Of a DNA stretch of 14,545 nt, positions 14,373 to 14,545 are shown in pieces. The stretch is from Scatacola_A faecigallinarum. GTDB taxonomy: Bacteria; Pseudomonadota; Alphaproteobacteria; RF32; CAG-239. A program made the position numbers and the translations under genes. The stretch is from contig DVOM01000028.1 of the NCBI GenBank assembly GCA_018713605.1, positions 1 to 14,545 of the forward strand, in the 5' to 3' direction. How positions within the stretch are numbered: position 1 is the first letter of the stretch; the number at the start of each line of letters is the position of its first letter. Under the pieces are notes generated by a model, which worked only from the letters and a program-made list of their open reading frames with translations, was not told the origin of the DNA and searched no databases.

Positions 14373-14545
14373 CCTGCTCACCGGCTGCGAGTTAGCCAAG
14401 TGCAAAATCGCCCGGTAGTTATAGAAGAGAGTAAATAAGTGGATAAGAGGATACGCAGACGGCGGGTATTTGTGAAAATAAATATGTAAAGTCTAGTGTA
14501 TCTGAAAAAAAGGAACCAAGAAAATTCTTTTATGAGTAAGTAATT
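14373..14545 (+). other. Untranslated leader or non-coding transcript start, no gene seen
   Basis: This is the right part of the 383-base gene-free stretch (14163-14545). It has stops in all plus frames, and no start with a good ribosome-binding site stays open to the edge; the ATG at 14532 stops after three codons. GGCT (14383-14386) and AGCC (14394-14397) can pair in a small hairpin, and ACCGG (14380) can pair with CCGGT (14412) in a larger one. It could be the leader of a highly expressed gene or a small RNA. I do not recognise rRNA, tRNA, tmRNA, SRP RNA or a known riboswitch. Confidence 0.4.

Noticed and set aside
14250..14450. Possible replication origin: two TTCCACAT copies and TTATCCACT-like sequence near an A/T-rich tract
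   Set aside because: Only one site comes within one base of the DnaA consensus, the copies are not clustered in the usual way, and no replication genes are nearby.

Overview
The window looks like chromosomal DNA of an alphaproteobacterium, probably a host-associated one. The main reason is a run of four different VirB6/TrbL-type proteins in tandem on one strand. Tandem extended VirB6 paralogues are best known from the Rickettsiales (rvhB6 genes). The base composition is less AT-rich than Rickettsia or Ehrlichia, so a related or gut-associated alphaproteobacterial lineage is as likely; this is inference. All confident genes are on the minus strand, so the window reads right to left.

Right end (14545 to 12873): a gene-free stretch holds a near-consensus plus-strand promoter with an upstream A/T tract and an internal dyad, pointing off the right edge. 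On the minus strand follow a small lipoprotein and an alpha/beta-hydrolase-fold protein whose nucleophile serine is replaced by glycine.

Centre (12783 to 3604): behind an extended -10 promoter lie a 63-residue two-helix membrane protein and then four secreted or membrane VirB6-like proteins of 834, 432, 745 and 966 residues. They are packed with 3 to 30 base gaps or a short overlap and end at a probable terminator. All four share D-x12-P-x7-F-x2-T in the membrane core, but their periplasmic heads and tails differ: a coiled-coil head and tail, a lipoprotein anchor, a Gly/Lys seven-residue-repeat tail, and an M23 (LytM) peptidase head with a beta-repeat tail. I read this as the inner-membrane channel or scaffold module of a type IV secretion system. 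VirB4, VirB8 to VirB11 and VirD4 are not in the window.

Left end (3603 to 1): a regulator with two XRE helix-turn-helix domains and a degenerate LexA/S24-like C-terminal domain has its own promoter, a candidate operator and an intrinsic terminator. After it comes a very long unrecognised minus-strand gene that runs off the left edge. It has a structured N-terminus, an Ala/Gln-rich helical region, a ten-lysine tract and an acidic tandem-repeat region with a W-x-[WY]-E-E-V-P core. An in-frame stop separates its first four possible codons from the rest. It is a candidate surface, effector or scaffold protein, but nothing in the sequence proves it is a secretion substrate.
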